NCBI GenBank assembly: GCA_001430745.1
Contig: KQ482003.1
Coordinates: 886,991-950,990, forward strand
DNA from: Auxenochlorella pyrenoidosa
Lineage: Eukaryota > Chlorophyta > Trebouxiophyceae > Chlorellales > Chlorellaceae
Direction: 5' to 3'
Length of the DNA stretch: 64,000 nt
Shown here: positions 1 through 13,400 of the stretch, piece by piece
Position numbering within the stretch: position 1 is the stretch's first letter
Layout of the letters: every line of letters starts with the position of its first letter
Program-made: the position numbers and the translations under genes
Notes under the pieces: model-generated
What the model saw: only the letters and a program-made list of their open reading frames with translations
What the model was told of the DNA's origin: nothing
Databases searched by the model: none

Positions 1-3000
1 TTTGGAAGCCTGCAGCAGCAACAGCAGCAGCTCACCAGCCAGCAGCAGGCAGGATGCGGCATCTGAGGCAGCCGGCGAGAGCATGCATGTAGCAGCTCTG
101 CTGGAGTGGGCACAGGCTGTTTGCGCCCAGTACAAGTTACCTGTACGCAACTTTGGCGCATGCCTCAGTGATGGAAGCGTTTTCTGCCTGCTGGTAAGCG
201 TCATGAAGGGAAGGGGGCAACGTCCCAGCAAAAGCGGTGGGCGCTCCAGCAAAGCTGGCACGTCCAAGGATGGCACAGTTGCAGCAGCAATCATCTGCGG
301 CATCAGATTCACACACCGCCCTCTTCCTTGCAGGTCCATTATTACCTGGGCAACGCTTATGTTGGACTTAGGGATGTGAAGATGCCTCTGCTGCAGGGCA
401 CCGCAAGTGCCTCTGGTGAGGTTCAGCCGGGGCTCTGCCGTGGGTCGGTGCGTTTGCTTTACATTAATCATGTGTGCAGGAAGGTGTTGAGTCACTTTGG
501 TTCCACAATGTTTCAGCAAGACTGCCTCCCCTGCAGGCGTGGTGGCCCCGGCTGGGATGCCTATGGCTGGCCAGCTGGAGCGGGCGCGCAGCAACTTTGC
601 CACTGTGCAGCGGGTGGTGGAGCTGCTGGGTGGCATCCCCGCCATGGTGTCTGCCGAGGACTTTGCAGAGCATGATGAGAAGGGGTGCATCCTGTTCACC
701 GCCTTCCTCTGCCACCGCCTGCTGGAGATCAGGTGAGAAACGGTGGGGGCTGAGGGGCCATGCTTGAGACTCTGTGCTTCAGTCAACACACCAGGGCTGT
801 CTTGCCACATGACTTTTTGCCCAACCTTTTGCAGCAAGGAGGAGCGTGCAGCCATGGTCATCCAGCGGCAATGGCGCAACCGGCACCAGAACAAGCCAGG
901 CAAGAGCAGTCTGTTTTTTCCATGTGTGCCCACAGTTGGTGTGCCGGCCTCACCTTAATACAGTTGCACGAACAAAGGCCCAGCACACGCACCCCTCAGC
1001 ACCTCTCCCTGCAGGGACAGCACGGGAGCACCTGTACAAGTGGATTGCAGCAGCCTCAGTGGTGCAGCGTGCTGTGCGGGCGTGGCAGCTGCGGCGGGGG
1101 CTGGAGCGGTTTTCCGCTCAGCGGCAACGTGCGCTGGCTGCAGTGGTGCGGCTGCAGGCACTGTGGCGAGCGCGGCCCGTGTTCCGGCGGTACCAGCAGC
1201 TGCGGCGGGCAGCCATCTGTGTGCAGGTGGGGACTCAGTGGACTCCTCGATAACTAGCTGTGTGCTTTCCAGCAGCTCTTGCCGGTACGAAGCCTGGGAG
1301 GCGGCTTCTCCAGTTTCTCCAGTTTGAACACTCAAAACTTTGGCTGCCTGTTACGAGAATGCAGGCTGCCTACCGCGGCAAGATGGCGCGGCGGCAGGTG
1401 TTCCACCACCGGGTGGTGCCCCGTATGCTTGAGGCTGGGCTGCGCTGCAAGCGAGAGCTGGAGGCCAGCAGGTGGCGTTGCCAAGGGGAGGGCGGGACCC
1501 ACCCTGATTGTGCCTGCAATCCACTACTGCATGCGTCAGGCCACCCAAGCCCGCCATTTCCTGAAATGCCCCCTGCCGTGTTGAAACCAGATCCCACTTG
1601 ATCATGGTGGCTGCCTCGATCCTGCCCTCCTCAATGCAGATATGAGGGCCGCTTGGTGCGAGCGGCCATCAAGATGCAGGCCCTGCGGCGTGGCAGCGTG
1701 CTGCGCCACCAGTTTCTGCGGCAGCGCAGCGCAACCATCATCATCCAGGCAGCTGTGCGGGCCCACCAGCAGCGTGCAAGCTTCTTGCAGCAGCGATCAG
1801 CGGCGGTGTGCATCCAGGCCAGCTGGCGGCAGCACATGGCCAAGCAGCAGCTTCGGCGGGCAAAGGTGAGCACTTTCATAGATGGCTCGCCTGTCAGTAT
1901 TTGGAAGAGAGCTGCAAACTGAAATGTGCCTGGAGAACATCGTCGCCCTCCCCTGTAGGCTGCGGCAACAGCATTGCAGGCGGCATGGCGGCGGTGGCAT
2001 GCCCAGCAGCAATATCAGCAGCTGCGAGCAGCAGCAGTGGTTGTGCAAGCAGCATGGCGTGCACGGCAAGCGCGCCTGCTGCTGCAGCAGCACAAGGCGG
2101 CGCAGCGCATCCAAGCGGCCTGGCGGGGGTATGCTGTGCGCAATGAGCTGGAACAGCAGGAGGCTGCAGCGGTGTGCATCCAGGCAACCTGGCGTGCCTT
2201 TGCGACACGGAGGGCGTTCCTTGAGCAGCGGCGGGCGGCTGTGGTGGTGCAGGCAGCTGTGCGGCAGGCGGCCGCGCGCAGGCGCTTCCTGCTGAGCAAG
2301 CAGGCGGCGGTGCTCATCCAAGCAGCCTGGCGCGGCTTTGCTGTGCGCCACCTGCTGCAGCGCAACCAGGCGGCCACTACCATCCAGAGGTGAGCCTGCT
2401 GGAGAACTGTTTGGGTTGGACGGCCTGCAAGCTTCGGTGCATCAGTGTCCCAACGTCCCTGCCGCGTTGTGTCTGCTCAATAGCCTTGCCACAGCTGTGT
2501 AACAGTACCCTCCGGCCTCCTTCCACGGGCTGCAGCCATGTGCGCGGCTTCCTAGCACGCCGGCACCTACAGCAGCAGCATGCAGCAGCGACCACCATAC
2601 AGCATGCTGTGCGGGGGTTCCAGGAGCGCAAGCGGGCAGCAGCTGTGGCGGCGCTGAAGCAGCAGATGGCGGAGATGGCGCGGTTGATGCAGCAGTATGC
2701 GGCACGCACGGCGGCTGCGCTGCGCATCCAGGTGTGGGAGCAGTTGAACGAGCCCACAGATGTTGCCAGGGCTTGTTGCTAACCAGACCTGGTTGGGATC
2801 CCTTGCTCTGTCTGGTGCTTTCTGATAGGAATGCCTGCTCGTTTTGGTTTGCCTGAGCATATGCAGGCGGCCTATCGTGGGCACCAGGGCCGCAGGGAGT
2901 ACCGCCGCCTGCTGGCAGAGCAGCAGGAGCGGCTGCGGCAGCAGCGCGAGCGCGAAGCGGCGGCGCTGGCCGTGATTGCCCCCTGGGCCCGCGCCTTCAG

Positions 3001-4743
3001 TGACCGGGTCTGGTTCCTGCGGGCGCAGCGGGCGGCGCCTGTGGTGCAGGCCTGGTGGCGCCGCGAGTTTGCACGCAGGCAGGCAGCGGCGGTGGCCATT
3101 CAGGCGGCGGTGCGCTGTTTCTTAGCGCAGCGGCAGATGCAACGCAGCAGGCGGGCAGCGCTGGTGCTGCAGGTAGGTTGCGATGCAGAATGGGTGCATG
3201 TCTGCCTGCCAAGGCAGCGCAGAGTGCATCCAGAGGTACTGTCGATCATATTGGCTTGTCCTGAGCACCACCCTTGCTGACTGTCTTCACACCTGGCCCA
3301 CTCTGCAGACAGCCTGGCGCGGCAGCCATCTGCGGGCCACCCACCCGCACCGCAAGCAGCTGGCCGACATTCGGCTCAGGCTGGCAGCAGCAGCTGCCAA
3401 CGCAGGTTGGTCAGCCCTCAGCTGTGTTTCTCTGATGTGGACTTGATGTTCAGAATGCTCACAGTGCGGTCTGCTCTTTCACCGACATATGACCCGCTGG
3501 CTTGTGCTCGTGCTCTGCTTGTTGTGGTGCAGCGAATGCGCCACATAGGTCGCTGGGCAACCGCACGCGCGCACACCTGGACGCCCTGCTGGCCACCAAG
3601 CACCCCAGCTCGGTACGGGGCAGTGTTTGCCTGATACCCGGTGTGGTCGCATGCCTCCTCTGGCTAAGCAGCTCCAGCACACTGCGCAGCTCTGTCCTCA
3701 CGCCCTGCGTGCCTAGTCTTCCTCTTGCTGGTCTGCTGTTGCTTATTTTTGCCACCCTAGCCGCTTGCTGTCTCATCATTGATAGATGTGCACTGGACTC
3801 CCGCTCGCAGGCCATAGCTGCACTCAACGGCCTTGCCCTCACCACAGAAGCAGTGCTGGCCTGCGGTGACATTGTCGTCGCGGGCGGCGGCCTGCCAGTG
3901 CTGCTGGGCATCGTCAAGTCGTCCAGCCGCTCCAAGGAGGCAGCAGATGCGCTGCGAGCTGCCCTGCTGTGCCTCAGCAACATCTGCCGCAGCAGGTGGG
4001 CGTGCCCTGCTTGATCAAACAAGCAGTGCTGTTTGCATGCACAAGCAATGCTTTCCAGCCGGCTCACACGCTGCCTGAGCAGGGCTCTGATGTGTTTGCT
4101 GATCCCTGGATAACCTGCAGGCAGCATGGTGACACAGTCTTTGAGGCAGAGGGCGTGCTGCCCAGCCTGGGGGACCACCTGCAGCAGCAGCGCGATAAGG
4201 AGGTGAGCCAGGGGCCGGCCACCTGCTCGGAACCTGCTGCCTGGCCATTTGCCTGTGAACCACCTGTCTTTTGCTGGCAACAGGTCTCAAACTGCTCCAA
4301 AGCCACTGTCCTCCAACCGACTCGTGCACCCCTGCGTCCCTCTCTTCCGCCTTGCTGCTGCGCAGGAGGTGTTCATGGCGGTGGTGGGCCTGTGGCAGCG
4401 GCTGGTGTGCGGCCACCCAGCCCGCGCGCTCTCGCTGGCGCGCCAGCCCGAGGTGCTGGCCAAGCTGGAGGGCGTGGCCCGCCTGCTGACCCTCAAGCAG
4501 ACCGCCGACCAAAAGTACCTGGTCAAGCTGGAGCAGCAGAAGGGTTCAGATCGGTCGGCCCGCACCGCCACCAAGGCGCTGCTGACCACGACGCGCCAGC
4601 TGCGTGCGCTGCGTGCCGTGCTGGCGGCGGTGGGGGCCGGCCCAGAGCTCGTGCAAGGTGGCGCTGGCGAGAGCGGCGCTGGGAAGCCGGCAGACCTGGG
4701 CAAAAACACGCTGGTGCGGGAGGTCCTGCGGGCTCAGAAATGA
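1..4743 (+). CDS. ASPM-like abnormal spindle protein, 5' truncated
   Basis: Partial multi-exon gene; the N-terminus lies upstream of the window. ASPM proteins focus spindle poles by binding microtubules and calmodulin. The first exons (frame 2; 2-193, then from 334) encode a calponin-homology-like segment with LLEWAQAVCAQY and SDGSVFCLL, continuing into VHYYLGNAYVGL. A second segment at 560-735 (NFATVQRVVELLGGIPAM) fits the end of a CH domain. From about 840 to 3340 many exons carry IQ-type repeats (for example VVQRAVRAWQLRR, VIQAAWRGFAVRH, VVVQAAVRQAAARRR). The tail at 3790-4740 is ARM/HEAT-like (AIAALNGLALTTEAVLACGD, GLPVLLGI, ALLCLSNICRS, VGLWQRLVCGHPARALSL), as in ASPM C-termini. It ends at TGA 4741. 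The order CH, IQ array, ARM-like tail is what identifies the family. A myosin is unlikely because no motor domain is seen. It is convergent with the next gene, with a gap of 250 bp. Confidence 0.85.
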
Positions 4744-4993
4744 GCCATAGTGACACCTGGCAGCCGGGAAGCGTGAGGGCTCCCCACTACCGCGCTTGCA
4801 AGTGGCCGACAGAGGCCGACCACCCTTCTTTCTCCCTTGGATTGCGTGACCCCAGCCCTGGTCCTGATTGTGGAGGAAAAAGTAGACCTGAAAATTAGGT
4901 TGGTTACATCACTCAAAAGTACGAGAACACTGCCGAAATGAGTAAGGGGAGAGGCGCGGCCAGGGGCAGGCTAGGCACCCCAGGGGCCGGCCT
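4744..4993. other. Convergent 3' intergenic region
   Basis: This 250 bp holds the 3' ends of the ASPM-like and WDR48-like genes. The only element I recognise is a minus-strand TGTAA, listed separately. Confidence 0.6.
4904..4908 (-). terminator. TGTAA poly(A) signal of WDR48-like gene
   Basis: TTACA on the plus strand reads TGTAA on the minus strand, 86 bp downstream of the WDR48-like stop. TGTAA is the known green-algal polyadenylation signal. Assignment rests on position and motif only. Confidence 0.45.
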
Positions 4994-7900
4994 TCAGGGC
5001 GGCCGGATGGCTGGCAGCTTGAGCGGCGTGTCGTAGCCTCGCACCGAGTAGTGCAGCACCAGATCATCGGAGCGCTTGAAGATCCACTGCTTGACTGCGG
5101 CCAGGCTGAAGTCGTAGGGCACCGCGTGGCCATTGCACGTCAGCAGGAGGGTGGGTGCCTGCCGCGGCTCGCTGCCCGGCCCGCCCACCACCGGGTGCAG
5201 CTGATGCACGTTGGCGCCGCTGCTGGCGCCCCCCATCGCCTCTGCCGCCTGATCCGCCTGCCACAGCTCCGCCTTGGCGGGGTCCTGCAGTGAGTGAGAG
5301 AGGAACATCACATGCGAGGTGTTGAGCGCAGTCAAAAGCTCGTCCCAGAGCAAGGGCCGACGGCTCTTTCCCTGGGAGGGCCGCAGAGCTGCACTGTGCC
5401 CGTGTTGGCGAGAGCTCACCCAGTACAGCGGCTCCTCCAGCAGCTGGATGCCGTGCTCCTCCATCTTGCGCCGCACGTAGTCGGACACCTTGTTGATGCG
5501 CAGCACGCGCGGTGCGTTGAGCTTGCTCTGCAGCAGTGAGGGCAGGCCGGAGCCCTGCAGGGGCGGGAGGGGAGGCAGAGAAAGGAGATTTTCAAGGCAG
5601 GGCAAGGGAACCATTGCAGACATGGCTCATAGGAACTGGATTCCTGAGCGCCAGACAGAGCGCTGCCGGCAGGGTCATTGGCAGCAGCAGTGCCTAGCAG
5701 CTGCTGTGTCAAGGATGCTTACTGGCAGGGGCACCAGCTGGAAGGCCATCTTCAGCTCGCGGCTCAGCGGGTAGTGCCCATTCAGCACGCACTCGGCCAC
5801 CCACTGCAGCAGGGTGGGGACTTGTGAGGCCATCATGAGGCTGAGGAGCCCCCTCCTTTGCATGCCGAATTGCAGTCCCGCACCTTGATACAATGATATT
5901 GCGCCGTCCGTGCACAGTTGAGCGTCGCCGGCTCCCCACTCAGCAGCCCTTTCCGTCCCCCATGAAGCACTGACCTGAGGGACATCCTCGTCTCCAGTGA
6001 AGCTGTCGATGGGGCAGCACCAGGGCACAGAGGAGCCGCTGCCAGAGACCATGACCACAGGGGCCAGAGGACCCCGGAAGCAGAAGCGGCTTGCAGGAGC
6101 TGGCGGCAGGTTGCCAGCCTCACTGCAATGCAAAGAGCGGATGGAGCAAAGCTGACCAGCTGTCCAGGCATCGCTGTGCACCAGCCACGCGTGGCAAGGC
6201 AAATTTGAAGGACAAACAGGGGCTGTGCCAGCAGGCTCGGAATACACTTGGCAAGCGCAATTTCATGCCTACCCGCCAGCTGCCGCCGTCGCCCCTCTCG
6301 CATCGTGCAGCCGGCTGTCCTCAGCCCCCTGCTGCCGCTCCGCAGCTGCTCCGTCATCCCCGCCGGCATCCCCATCAGCACCGTCCGCTGCTGAACTGGC
6401 CATGATTGCGCTACTTTCGTTGCTGCCACCTGCTGTAGCATCCTCCTGCTGCGGCTGTGGCTGCTGCTGCTGCTGCTGCTGATGCAGTCGAGGAGGCACG
6501 TGTCGCGATTGGGGCTGCTGCTGCTGCGATGGCTGCGGCTGGAGCAGTTGCTGCTGCTTGCCTTGTTGCTGCAGCGCTGCCCACTGGCGGAACAGGGCAA
6601 CAAGCATCTGCTCTCCAAAGTTGACTTTCAGGTCGATGGGCGCCTCCCTGTCCCCAAGGTCCTGCAGGCAACAAACCCGCAGCGGCGAGCCAGCCTTGAA
6701 GGGACAACCGATGCTGTGGGTCTGCACTGCAGCGACACTATGTACTGAGGTCCTCGCCGGCCCATCCGGCAGCGACTCCAATGCAGCAACGATGCGGCGC
6801 GCGTAAGACTGCCGGCACTGACGTCGGTCACTGACCTGCGCATAGATCTCCGCGCCAAAGCACTGCGGCACGTCCATGCTGCCCGCCAGGCTGCCCAGCT
6901 TGATTTCCGGCGCAAACCAGGCGGAGACGGAGTGGGACGGCTGGAACAGCTCCCGCTCCACCTCCCGCAGCTCGCACCGCCCAAAGTCCCGGGCCACCGC
7001 GCCTGCAGGAGCCCGGGGGGCAGAACAGATGGCCTTTTCACCACGAGTCTGCTGACCTTGGTGCCGCGTGTGTAAGGAATAGGAGCAGTGAGACGCCATC
7101 CCAACGGCCAGGTGAAGGGGTCATGGCTGTTTGATGCAGTTCAAACCTGCATTGCTCAGTGCGCCATTTTTTGTGCTAAGCCACGAGAATGAGCAGCTGC
7201 TCAGCCCAGCCAGCCGCACCTGAGGTAATGTCCCACATCAGCACGTCGCCAGCAGCATCCTGGGTGAGCACATGCCGCCGGTCTGTGAGCACAGCTGCCT
7301 GCTGAATTGGAGGGATGCCTGGCGTTGCCAAGGTAGGCTGCAGCTGCTGCGCAGCAGGGCGGGAGCCTGCGAGCGGGCGGCAGGCGGCATGCACAACGCG
7401 CAGTGAGGCCTGAACTTGGCATTTCCGGGAGACAACGATAGGAAACGCGCAGCAGCTGCTCCATGCGCATGCTCAAATGAACGCACAGAGGATGCAGGGG
7501 AGATGCAGGCAGGTGGCCGTTGCGCCCACAAGCAGTTCCACCTGCAGGCGCCCGCCCGCTCACCCCTCCGGTCCGTAGGCGCTCCCTGCAGGTCAAACAC
7601 CAGCCGCGCCCTCGCCGCCGCAGATGGGCTGGCCACAAAGCACGTGCTGCTGCCTGGCAGCGCAGCGCCAGCGCCGCCCAGCGGCGACCGCGGCGTGAGC
7701 GGCAGGCTGGCCGCCTCGCCCGCCTCGATCTTCCACCTGTGCACCTCGGGTGAGGTGGTGGCCGCCCAGAGGAAGTCCTCGTTGCGTCCCACAGCCAGGC
7801 GCACCACCGGGCGCTCCTCGCAGGCCAGCAGCTCGCTCACGCGGTTGGCCAGCCGCGTGCTGCAGGCAGGGGTAGATGAGCAGCAGCCGGGGGTGGACAG

Positions 7901-10059
7901 CTGTGCGGGGAGTTGCAGGGGCAGGCTCAAACCTTGCAAAGCGAGCACCCTTGGCGTCCACACACGCCCAGCCTGTTGCGGCAGCACCCTGCGCGACCCG
8001 GCGCCCACTCACCGGTAGATGCAGCCGTCGCGCCCGCCGCTGTACACCGTGGAGAAGCTGGGGCTGGCCCACAGGGCCCACACCGAGTCGGTGTGCACTG
8101 CCAGCGTCTGCACGCAGCGCTGCTGCCCCAGGTCCCACAGCCGGATGGTGTGGTCAGAGGACCCGGTCAGCATGAGGCGGCCATCAGTGTCTAGCTGGAG
8201 CGCACTGCAGAAGGACGCGCAGCAGGGAAGGCGAACAGGCTCATCTGGTGGGTGCACAGAATGCCAGCAGCGATGGTCCAGGGTGCAGAAGGGGTCCAGG
8301 GCAAGGCGCCCCCCCACTGCAGCGCTGCTGGGCTCCACAGCCCCTCCCACAGGCTGCTTGTTGGCAAGCTGTGCAGCTCTGGTGCGCACCGGATGTTGTC
8401 GGTGTGCCCCTTGAGCTGCATCACCAGCCGGCCGGAGCGAACATCCATCACGTTTGCTATTGACTGCGCCGGCAGGAAAAGGGCAAGTAGCTGTGAGACA
8501 TATCCCGCCATCAAGAGGCAGGCAGGCTTCACACAGCAACACTGCTGCGGCAAAGCCTCAGCCCCAACAAAGGCGAAATAGAAGAGAAGGGGTGCGCAGA
8601 TCCTGCACCTGAGTGGATCCTGTGGCAACGAGCGTGCCGGCGCCGCTCATGCTGATGGCATACACCGAGTGCTTTGGGACCTCTGCAGCGGAGGCTCCAT
8701 ACTCTTGGTTCTGCGAATGAGAACGCAGGGGACTTGATGCAAATGCTGTCGCAGCGCTGGGGAGAGCATGTGAAGCAGGTGCTGGGTGCACCACCATGCA
8801 CCTTGCGAGAGGAAAGAGGCTTCAATCAGCAGCACTCCAACCTGAAGGCAGCAGCAGCAGACAAGGCAGGGCAGCAACACCTGCAGTGTGGCTGGGCGCA
8901 GCGCCTGTCCAGAGTGGCCGCTCACCGGGACGGTGCCTGACATCACCTGCCGCAGCCCGGCAATGTCCCAGAGCAGCACCTCGCCCTGCAAGCCGCCAGA
9001 AGCCAGCATGCTGCCGGACTGCGAGGCCGCCAGCCCAGTGACGTAGTCGGTGTGCCCGGTGAGGCAGCCCAGCGCAGGGTCTGCCAGCAAGATGGGTGGG
9101 GGAAGGCAGGGTGTTGGAAACTGCGCGTGCACATTGGGGTGCGTAGCGGATGAAAAAGGCAGCCCAGGCTTGGACACTCGTGCTCGCAGACAAGCAAGAT
9201 GTCCGTCTACTCTCATGTGCGGGGGGCCCAGGCAGAGGCTGTGAGAGCTGTCACGAGGCCAAGACATGCCTGCTGTGCTCACCTGGCGAGTCCGGCTGCC
9301 AGACACGCAGCGTCTTGTCGGCGGAGCAGGACACCAGGAACTCGCCGACCAGCGCGAGGTCGTTCACCTGCCCACGCAGGACCGTAAGCAATCAGCAGCT
9401 TGAGTGGAGTGGAAAGAGGTCAATTCGTCTACGACTTTCACAAGGAGATTCTGCCGCACAACACTGTGGGCACGCTTCAAGCAGGCAGGTATAGGCGAGA
9501 CAGGCTGCGTGAGCACAGCAGACAGCACCAGCTGGCGCGGGATAAGGACGCACCCAGTCAATGTGGCCCACGTGGTCGTGCCTCAACGATGCGCGCTCCC
9601 CCGTGATATCCCAGCTGCAACACAGCGGTAGAGTGGCAGTATTGTTGGGCGAGCAGCCAGCTTGCCCCCCCCGATCCCAGGGAAGGCAGGGAGGTGGGAA
9701 GGCTGGTGAGCAGGCTTCCACGGCAGGGTGGGTGTGCCAGTGGAATAAGGAGGCAGCAGGCCGCTGAAGACCTTCCAGGGCCTCACCACTTGATGATGGC
9801 ATCACGTGATCCGGTCCAGAGGTGCTGTTCATCGCTCGACAGGGCCAGGGCATTCACGCCGGCGCAGTGCTGCACAGTGCGGAAAGGCAGCAGTGAGGTT
9901 GCAATCCGGGCCAAGCATTCGGTCGAGCACCGTCCATCAGTGAAGTATCATTCAAGATCCACTCACCCCTGCCCCCTGGGTGCGGCGGAAGAGAAAGGAG
10001 ACGCGACGAGCGCCTTCCCTGGCCGCCGCCGCGCCGCCGCCCCGGCCTGCAGAGGCCAT
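4994..10059 (-). CDS. WDR48: WDR48/UAF1-like WD40 protein
   Basis: UAF1 is the WD40 activator of ubiquitin-specific proteases of the USP1/12/46 group. I place the start at ATG 10057-10059 (MASAGRGGG, then [11 protein letters not shown]). The first intron is removed after 9969 and exon 2 reads [22 protein letters not shown] blades follow in order: [10 protein letters not shown] with HIDW (about 9600-9540), [19 protein letters not shown] (9370-9295), [16 protein letters not shown] (about 9075), [20 protein letters not shown] (8690-8612), LKGHTDNIR (8420-8393), [17 protein letters not shown] (8175-8110) and [12 protein letters not shown] (8050-8014). The C-terminal half has the UAF1-specific pieces: [13 protein letters not shown] (about 6935), [20 protein letters not shown] (about 6640), and the terminal ubiquitin-like SLD region ([16 protein letters not shown]) before the stop at 4994. 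A Q/H-rich and Ala-rich insertion (about 6560-6280) follows the KVNFGEQ segment. Exon edges were read by eye. Confidence 0.88.
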
Positions 10060-10448
10060 CGCCCGGGCGGCCCAGCAGGCTGCAACAGGGGCGAACCTCC
10101 GGCGGGCTGATCCGTGTGAGGGGATCGCTATAAAGGCACGCCCCAGCAGCGACCAGCCAGGGAGGGCTCACTCGGTGAAAGGACTGTCGGGCAGTCAAGG
10201 AGGGGCGCTGGGTTGATTGGCAGATCGCTACAATAAATTCGGTTGTGCGATCGCCCCATCAACCCCGCAAGGACGATGCAAGAGAACGGGGGGCTGCCTT
10301 GCTGGCTTTCCTTCCGAGCACCTGGCGCTCCGATGGTCCGCCTCACGTTGTCGAAGTGGTGAAACGGAACGTGGGCCGTCCTGGTTTGCCCCCGCGTCTC
10401 CTCGCCGGCCCCAACAGCACTGCCTGGCGACAAAGGGGGGAGGCCACC
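10060..10448. promoter_or_regulatory. Shared divergent promoter region, WDR48-like / SAPS
   Basis: 389 bp between the two opposed start codons. It must hold both promoters and 5' leaders, and no ORF in it is convincing. A plus-strand TATAAAG lies at 10129-10135, in the orientation of the SAPS gene. That a single element drives both genes is inference. Confidence 0.5.
10129..10135 (+). promoter_or_regulatory. TATA-like element
   Basis: TATAAAG stands in otherwise GC-rich sequence, 314 bp upstream of the SAPS start. If used, it implies a 5' leader of roughly 285 nt. Position and motif are the only support. Confidence 0.35.
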
Positions 10449-13400
10449 ATGTTTTGGCGGGTGAGACACGCCGTAGCTCTTTGCGGATTCAGCCATGCGC
10501 TTACGTCGGTCTGCAGCCCGCCCGCTTCCTGTCCAGCAGCCTGATGAGCCCATCCCGCCCCCTCCCGCAGGTGTCCGGGCTCAACACAGGTGCGTGTGCT
10601 GTGAGGGTTGTCGCCATGGCGCCCTGGCAGCGGACAGCTGCCGACGGCGCCCAGGGCGCGACTGCTTGCCCGCCCGCTTCTGCCACCTGCTGCGAGCGCT
10701 CGCTAGCCCCCTGCCTCCTTGCAGCCAGCCCAGTAGACAGCATCCTTGATAAAGAATCATACACGTTAGAGGAGCTGCTGGACGAGGATGAGCTCATTCA
10801 GGAGTGCAAGTCGCTCAATGCGCGGCTTACGGCGTACCTGAAGCAGAAGGAGACGGTGGACAAGCTGGTGCGTGGCGGAGCAGCGCCAGCAGCATTGCTC
10901 AGCGCGGCTGCCGCATGCAGCACAGCAAGTGCCGCATGGATTGCCACGTCGGCGAGGCGGTTCAAAGCTGCTGGGCGCTCTGTGGCATCATGAGCAGTCT
11001 CGCTGCCTGCTTGCCTTTGTTCTGCAGGTGCGGTATCTGGTGGAGCCCCCGCCAGAGAATGCCGACCCCAAGCGCAGCTTCAAGTACCCCTTCACGGCGT
11101 GCGAGATCTTCTGCTGCGAGGTGGAGGGCATCTTCAACACGCTGCTGGAGAATGAGGATGTGCTGGCGCAGCTGTTCTCCCTGCTGCAGGCACGAGGGCA
11201 TGGGGCACAGCTGCCGTCTGGTGGCTTGTGCGACCTGTTGCCATGTTTGTGCATGCCCTAGCATAGCAGCCAAGTCCATCGAGGGCGGGCCAGCTGCACT
11301 GGTGAAGCAATGCTTCACACCGCTGTGCCGCACTCTGCTCCCCTGCAGGCGCCGCGCCCTCTGAACTGCATGCTGGCGGGCTACTTCAGCCGCGTCATGG
11401 GCTCACTGCTGCTGCGGCGCACCCAGGACATCATGCAGTACCTGCAGAAGCACCAGGAGCTGCTGCTTCAGGTAGCTGCTCTGTGCATGTGCCATTTGGC
11501 CACGTCATTACTGCGAGCATCCGTCCTGGCTGCTGATGCGCTCTGTTTTGGGAGCTCTCAAGTGCCAACCCTGCTCAGTTACCTGACATCGCCCCTGCTC
11601 TGTGGTAATGTCGGTTTCACAGCTGGTGGAGCACGTGGACACCACCTCAATCGCTGAGGTGCTGGTGCGGCTGGTGGGCGCGGACGAGCAGCGCGCCTTC
11701 CTCTCCACAAACCACCTGCAGTGGCTGTCAGGTGAGGGCTTCAGAAGGGATTATCAAACAGTCAAAACCTGGGCAGCTTGCGCCTCCTCGTCTGCATTGC
11801 CCTGCGCGCTCCCGTTGCCATGCCTGACACCCCTTCATTTGCCCGCCTGCCACGCATGCAGACACCAACCTGCTCTACCTGCTGCTGGACAAGCTGCAGC
11901 CAGGGCAGCCTGTCGAGGCGCAGAGCAACGCTGCAGAAATTCTCGCGGCGCTGGCGCAGAGCCAGGTGTCGCCGCTGACGCGCAACCTGGCAGAGCCCCA
12001 GTTCCTTGAGCTGCTTGTGGAGCGGGCACTGCGCCACCCAGCCCCTGCCGCACCCGCAGCAGCCAGCGCTCAGACAGATGCGCCGCCGGCTGCAGCACAG
12101 CACGGCTCAGAGCCACCAGCAGCCGCAGAGCCCGCCAGCAGTGAGCCAGGCAGCGGGGCTGCAGCAGATGCCGGCAAAAGTGCAGCAGATGGGGAGGCCA
12201 CGGCGGCAGATGCTGCGCCCAAGGGCAAGGACGCCAAGCCAGCTGCGGGGGCAGAGTCTGCAGCGCCTGCAGCTGCATGCAGCGGGGCTGACGCCAGCGC
12301 TGTTGCCAGCGACCTGGGCAGCAGCAACAGCAGCAGCGCCATGATGCATGCGGTGAGTGGGCTTCTCCGCCCGCCTCTCCTTCCGCTCCTGATTTCTGTT
12401 TTGAGGCCCTTTCTTGTGTGCCCCCCCCCCCCCCCCCCCCCCCGCCCCCCCTCAGCGTGTGTATGTCAGTACCAATGGGACGGAACCGCTCACTTCAAGC
12501 CCTCTGCCACCCCGTTTTTGCAGCTCAACGTCTGCATCGCCCTGGTGGAGCCGCTCCCGCCGACGCCTGAGCAGCAGGCGGCAGCGCAGGGATTGGGCCT
12601 GGGGCCGCTGCCCACCCCCGCCATTGACGCCGCAGCAGTGGAGATTCATGCTGCCATGCGGGCGCAGGCCATCCAGTGCATCAGCAAGTCCATTGACCGG
12701 CTGGTGGCGCTGCTCGAGGCGGTGGATGCTGACCGGCAGCTGCCAACCTCATATGGCCTGCTGCGCCCCCCTGTGGGCCTGGCCCGGCTCAAGGCTGTGG
12801 AGCTGCTGGCGGCGCTGCTGCACAGCGGCGACGAGGCGGCAGGTGGGCAGCCATGCTGGTTGCAGCTGCGCTGAAGCTGATAAGCGGGCTTGCCTGATTG
12901 CAGCTAGCCAAGCAGCCATGCTTGGTGCTCTTTGGTACAAATCTGCAGCCCTGTGTTTACCTCTCAAGCCTGCGCCCGCCTATGTGTGTACCCTGGAAAG
13001 CACCCTGTTACTGCTTCCTTCTGCCTTGCAGAATGCGCTGTGATGAGCACACGTGGCGTACAGCGCAGCATGCAGCTCTTCCTGCAGTTTCCCTTCAACA
13101 ACGTGCTGCACCGGCATGTGGCCACGCTCGTCACGGCGGTTGACCAGGGCTCTGCCCGTTTGGCAGAGTTTCTGGTCAAGGACTGCGGGCTGCTGGGCTG
13201 GCTGGCGGATGCGCCGACAGAGGTGCGCAGCGCATTCACTGATCAAGGATGCTTTGCTGGTGGGGGTGGGGTGCTGTTTGTTTATCGCAGTGTGCAGTAG
13301 TGGATGTGCTGCAGCTGCAAATTCAAGAGCGTGCTGCGTTCTGGGCAAACAATGTGCGCCCACCTCATGCTTAGTATTGTTCAAGCCATCCGCCATGACT

